This document shows positions 7,794-9,883 of a DNA stretch of 9,883 bases, one piece after another; position 1 is the stretch's first letter, and each line of letters begins with the position of its first letter. Under the pieces are notes generated by a model. That model did not search any database and was not told the DNA's origin. It worked only from the letters and a program-made list of their open reading frames with translations. The DNA is taken from the NCBI GenBank assembly GCA_001311585.1, contig BBBN01000047.1, positions 1 to 9,883 on the forward strand, given 5' to 3'. Source of the stretch: Thermus sp. JCM 17653 (GTDB taxonomy: Bacteria > Deinococcota > Deinococci > Deinococcales > Thermaceae). The position numbers were made by a program, and so were the translations under genes.

Positions 7794-8362
7794 CAGGCCA
7801 CCCCCTCCACCTCTTCCCGGATGCGGATGGGCCCCTGCTTTTCCGGCCTCAGGCCCGTCTTGTCCTGGTAAAAGGCCCGGATGGCGGCGAAATCCTTAAG
7901 GAGGTCCCCCGTGGGGTAGAGGTAGCCCCCGATGCCCACCTCCTTGCGGGGAAAGTCCACATAACCCAGGGCGATGGGCACCCCCGCCTTCAGGGCCATG
8001 TGGTAAAAACCTGTGCGCCAGTAGGGGGCCTTGCCCCGGGTGCCCTCGGGAGTGATGAGGATGGCCACCTCCCGCTCCCGAAGAATCCGTGCCGCCTGGT
8101 CCACCAGGTTGTTCCGCCGGGAGCGGTCCACGGGAATCCCCCCCAGGGCCCGCATGAGGAAGCCCAAGGGGGGCTTAAAAAGCTCCTTTTTGCCGAGCCA
8201 CCGGGCGGGGATGCCCGCCCCCCACAGGGCCAGAATCGCCACCACGAAATCCCAGTTGGAGGTGTGGGGCGCCCCGATGAGGACATACCGCTTTTCGGGA
8301 GGAGGCTCCACCTTCAAGGCCCAGCCCAAGAGGCGGAGCAAAAAGAGGGCCAACCGCCGCAT
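7793..8362 (-). CDS. PlsC-like lysophospholipid/glycerol-phosphate acyltransferase family protein
   Basis: A 189-aa member of the LPLAT superfamily. The catalytic H-x4-D motif is APHTSNWDF (His33, Asp38). GGIPVDRS (about 74-81) is the motif II/III region and TPEGTRG (about 104-110) is the substrate-binding EGTR motif. The Arg/Leu-rich N-terminus could be a membrane-associating helix. The length fits the compact subgroup of 1-acyl-sn-glycerol-3-phosphate acyltransferase-like proteins. It is shorter than classical PlsC, so the acceptor could be a lysophospholipid, a glycolipid or another polar lipid. The frame is intact. ATG 8362-8360 is preceded by a TATACT box 8 nt upstream. The stop overlaps the DUF4870 start by one base. 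The family call is confident; the substrate is not known from the sequence. Confidence 0.88.
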   Translation of the reverse strand: MRRLALFLLRLLGWALKVEPPPEKRYVLIGAPHTSNWDFVVAILALWGAGIPARWLGKKELFKPPLGFLMRALGGIPVDRSRRNNLVDQAARILREREVAILITPEGTRGKAPYWRTGFYHMALKAGVPIALGYVDFPRKEVGIGGYLYPTGDLLKDFAAIRAFYQDKTGLRPEKQGPIRIREEVEGVA

Positions 8363-8370
8363 ACCCTAAG

Positions 8371-8376
8371 AGTATA
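8371..8376 (-). promoter_or_regulatory. -10 box for the acyltransferase-DUF4870 unit
   Basis: The minus strand reads TATACT, 8 nt before the ATG at 8362. The predicted transcript has almost no leader. No recognisable -35 is present. It sits back to back with the der -10 box, with 10 bp between them. Confidence 0.5.
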
Positions 8377-8386
8377 CCCGGTGTGC

Positions 8387-8392
8387 TATACT
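8387..8392 (+). promoter_or_regulatory. Extended -10 promoter of der
   Basis: TGCTATACT (8384-8392) is an extended -10 box: TG, one base, then TATACT. No -35 hexamer is seen 16-18 bp upstream. A start site near 8399 would give a leader of about 40 nt before the der ATG, unlike the leaderless promoters elsewhere in this window. Confidence 0.58.
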
Positions 8393-8404
8393 AGGGCCAG
8401 CGCG

Positions 8405-8429
8405 GGCGGGGGCCTCCCCGCCTCTTTTT
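8405..8429 (+). terminator. Terminator-like hairpin in the der leader
   Basis: The arms GGCGGGG (8405-8411) and CCCCGCC (8416-8422) pair around a 4-nt loop and are followed by TCTTTTT. This is the only structure in the window with the full intrinsic-terminator form. It lies between the der promoter and the der ATG (8441). It could attenuate der, protect the 5' end of the mRNA, or end a very short transcript. Confidence 0.55.
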
Positions 8430-8440
8430 GTGGGGTCAAG

Positions 8441-9734
8441 ATGCACAAGGTCGTGATCGTGGGAAGGCCCAACGTGGGCAAGTCCAGCCTATTCAACCGC
8501 CTCCTGAAAAAAAAGGAGTGCGGTGGTGGCCGATGTACCCGGGGTCACCCGAGACCTCAAAGAGGGGGTGGTGGAAACCGACCAGGGCCGCTTCCTCCTG
8601 GTGGACACCGGGGGGCTTTGGTCGGGGGACAAGTGGGAGAAGAAGATCCAGGAGAAGGTGGACCGGGCCTTGGAGGACGCGGAGGTGGTGCTCTTCGCCG
8701 TGGACGGGAGGGCGGAGCTCACCCCGGCGGACCTCGAGGTGGCCGAGTACCTGCGCAAGAAGGGGAAGCCGGTTATCCTCGTGGCCACCAAGGTGGACGA
8801 CCCCAAGCACGAGCACTACCTGGGCCCCCTTTACGCCTTGGGCTTCGGCGATCCCATCCCCACCTCTAGCGAGCACGCAAGGGGGCTGGAGGAGCTGCTC
8901 GAGGCCATCTGGCAGAAGCTCCCCGTCCGGCAGATAGAAACCGAGCCCGAGGTGGTGGGCATCCGCCTCGCCATCGTGGGCCGGCCCAACGCCGGGAAGT
9001 CCAGCCTTCTAAACGCCATTCTGGGGGAGGAACGGGTCATCGTCTCCGAGGAGGCCGGCACCACCCGGGACGCCATCGACGTGGAGTTCTTCTTCGGGGG
9101 CCAGCGCTTTGTCCTGGTGGACACCGCCGGGATCCGCAAGCGCCCGGAAAGCCTGGTGGAGGAGCTGGCCATCAAGCGAAGCTTCCGGGCCATAGAGGAG
9201 GCGGACGTGGTCCTCCTGGTGGTGGACCCCTTCCAGGTGGGGGACCGGGAGCTTAAACTGGCCAACCACGCCCTGGAGCAGGGCAAACCCGTCCTCCTGG
9301 TGGTGACCAAGTGGGACCTGGTGGCCAAGGAGGAAGCCCCCAAGGTGCGCCGGGAGCTCCGGGGAAGGCTGGCCCACCTGGAACACCTCCCCTGGGTGTA
9401 CACCTCGGCCTTCACCAAACAGAACCTGGACAAGATTTTCCGCGAGGCGGTGCGCCTCTACGAGCTCAACCACACCCGCGTCCCCACCTCGGAGCTCAAC
9501 CGCTGGCTGGCGGTGTGGACCAGCCGGGTCCAAATGCCCAACTTCAGGGGCAAGCCCCTAAAGATCCTCTACGCCACGCAAGCCCAGGTGGCCCCCCCCA
9601 CCTTCGTCTTTTTCGTCAACCACCCGGAGTTCGTCACCCGGGCCTTTGAGAACTACCTAAAAAACCGCATCGGCGAGGACCTGGGCCTAAGGGAGGTGCC
9701 CTTCCGCCTGGTCTTCCGGGGCAGGCGGGAGTAA
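8441..9734 (+). CDS. der: Ribosome assembly GTPase Der/EngA (one frame break at an A8 run)
   Basis: Der has two tandem GTPase domains and a KH-like C-terminal domain and acts in 50S subunit assembly. The start is ATG 8441 (MHKVVIVGRPNVGKSS). Domain 1 has the P-loop GRPNVGKS (8-15), then PGVTRD, DTGG and the G4 motif TKVD. Domain 2 has GRPNAGKSS (about 180), AGTTRDAID, DTAG and TKWD. The C-terminal domain includes VPTSELNRWL, MPNFRGKPLKILYATQ and a terminal VFRGRRE. Both G4 motifs use Thr in place of the commoner Asn, an accepted variant. The frame changes at an A8 run (8507-8514); seven A's would give RLLKKRSAVVADV and restore one frame. The corrected protein is 430 aa, a normal size. Der is generally essential, so the extra A is either a sequence error or bypassed by slippage. 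It is divergent from the acyltransferase gene. Its 3' end overlaps the minus-strand sirtuin gene. Confidence 0.94.
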
Positions 9735-9883
9735 GAGCGCCATCCCCTCCACCGCCCCCGTGCGCAAGGAGAGGTGGGCGAGGGGGGTAAGGGGGGTGGG
9801 CTCCGGGTTCACCTCCGCCAGGTAGGCCCCCGAGGCGAAGGCGATCCGGCCCAGGGAGGCCGCGGGCTCCACCTCGGCGCTGG
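9687..9883 (-). CDS. Sir2-family NAD-dependent protein deacylase, C-terminal fragment
   Basis: Only the end of this gene is in the window; it continues past the right edge. The visible residues begin SAEVEPAASLGRIAF, matching the sirtuin block (GTS, then V-x-PA) that lines the NAD pocket, followed by GAYLAEVNPEPTPLT, the conserved second NAD-contact strand with its Asn-x-Glu. These enzymes remove acyl groups from lysines using NAD+. The tail runs on to a TAG at 9689-9687 and so overlaps the end of der by 48 bases on the opposite strand. That tail (PPAPEDQAEGHLP) is not a recognisable sirtuin ending. Given the indels elsewhere in the window, the true stop may lie earlier, closer to the der stop. 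The assignment rests on about 65 residues, so subfamily and substrate cannot be stated. Confidence 0.72.
   Translation of the reverse strand, partial: SAEVEPAASLGRIAFASGAYLAEVNPEPTPLTPLAHLSLRTGAVEGMALLLPPAPEDQAEGHLP

Noticed and set aside
8000..8869. 289-residue plus-strand frame covering the divergent region and der start
   Set aside because: It is antisense to the acyltransferase, then passes through the der promoter and leader. Only its MHKVVIVGRPNVGKSS segment is genuine, belonging to Der from ATG 8441.
8754..9320. Thr in place of Asn in both Der G4 motifs (TKVD and TKWD) as a loss of function
   Set aside because: The G4 consensus accepts Asn or Thr, and the change is in both domains with all other G motifs intact, so it looks like a normal lineage variant.

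Overview
The window is chromosomal DNA from a member of the genus Thermus. It is GC-rich with codon third positions dominated by G and C. The protein sequences (PilQ, AroC, RsmF, Der) look like Thermus orthologues, and the pil-aro gene order fits that genus. No mobile element, CRISPR array, rRNA or tRNA was seen. The content is mostly housekeeping, and I did not find a convincing new defence or accessory system. The less ordinary signals are in the short intergenic regions.

Layout: (1) 1-2624, plus strand: the C-terminal part of a PilP-like pilus assembly protein (pilW position), then the type IV pilus / DNA-uptake secretin pilQ. (2) 2687-5506, plus strand: aroC, aroK and aroB, three shikimate-pathway enzymes; aroK and aroB overlap. 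(3) 5507-5649: a 143-bp convergent intergenic region holding two copies of a repeated element. A third copy lies between aroC and aroK in the opposite orientation. (4) 5650-7015, minus strand: rsmF, a 16S rRNA m5C methyltransferase. (5) 7068-7444, plus strand: acpS, divergent from rsmF across a 52-bp spacer with a centred dyad. (6) 7422-8362, minus strand: a two-gene unit of a PlsC-like acyltransferase and a small DUF4870 membrane protein. (7) 8441-9734, plus strand: der, a double-GTPase ribosome assembly factor, divergent from the acyltransferase. (8) 9687-9883, minus strand: the C-terminal end of a Sir2-type NAD-dependent deacylase, running off the right edge.

The dominant oddity is frame damage. 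pilQ, aroC, aroK, rsmF, acpS and der each need one or more single-base corrections, nearly all in homopolymer runs and mostly missing G or C. After correction each gives a full-length, motif-complete protein. der and acpS are expected to be essential, so I read most of these as sequence or assembly errors, not gene decay. They are annotated as single genes across the frame changes. aroB, the acyltransferase and the DUF4870 gene are intact.

The second theme is promoter architecture. aroC, aroK, rsmF and acpS each have a TANNNT box exactly 6 nt before the start codon, the geometry expected of leaderless mRNAs. der instead has an extended -10 box and a leader of about 40 nt containing a terminator-like hairpin.
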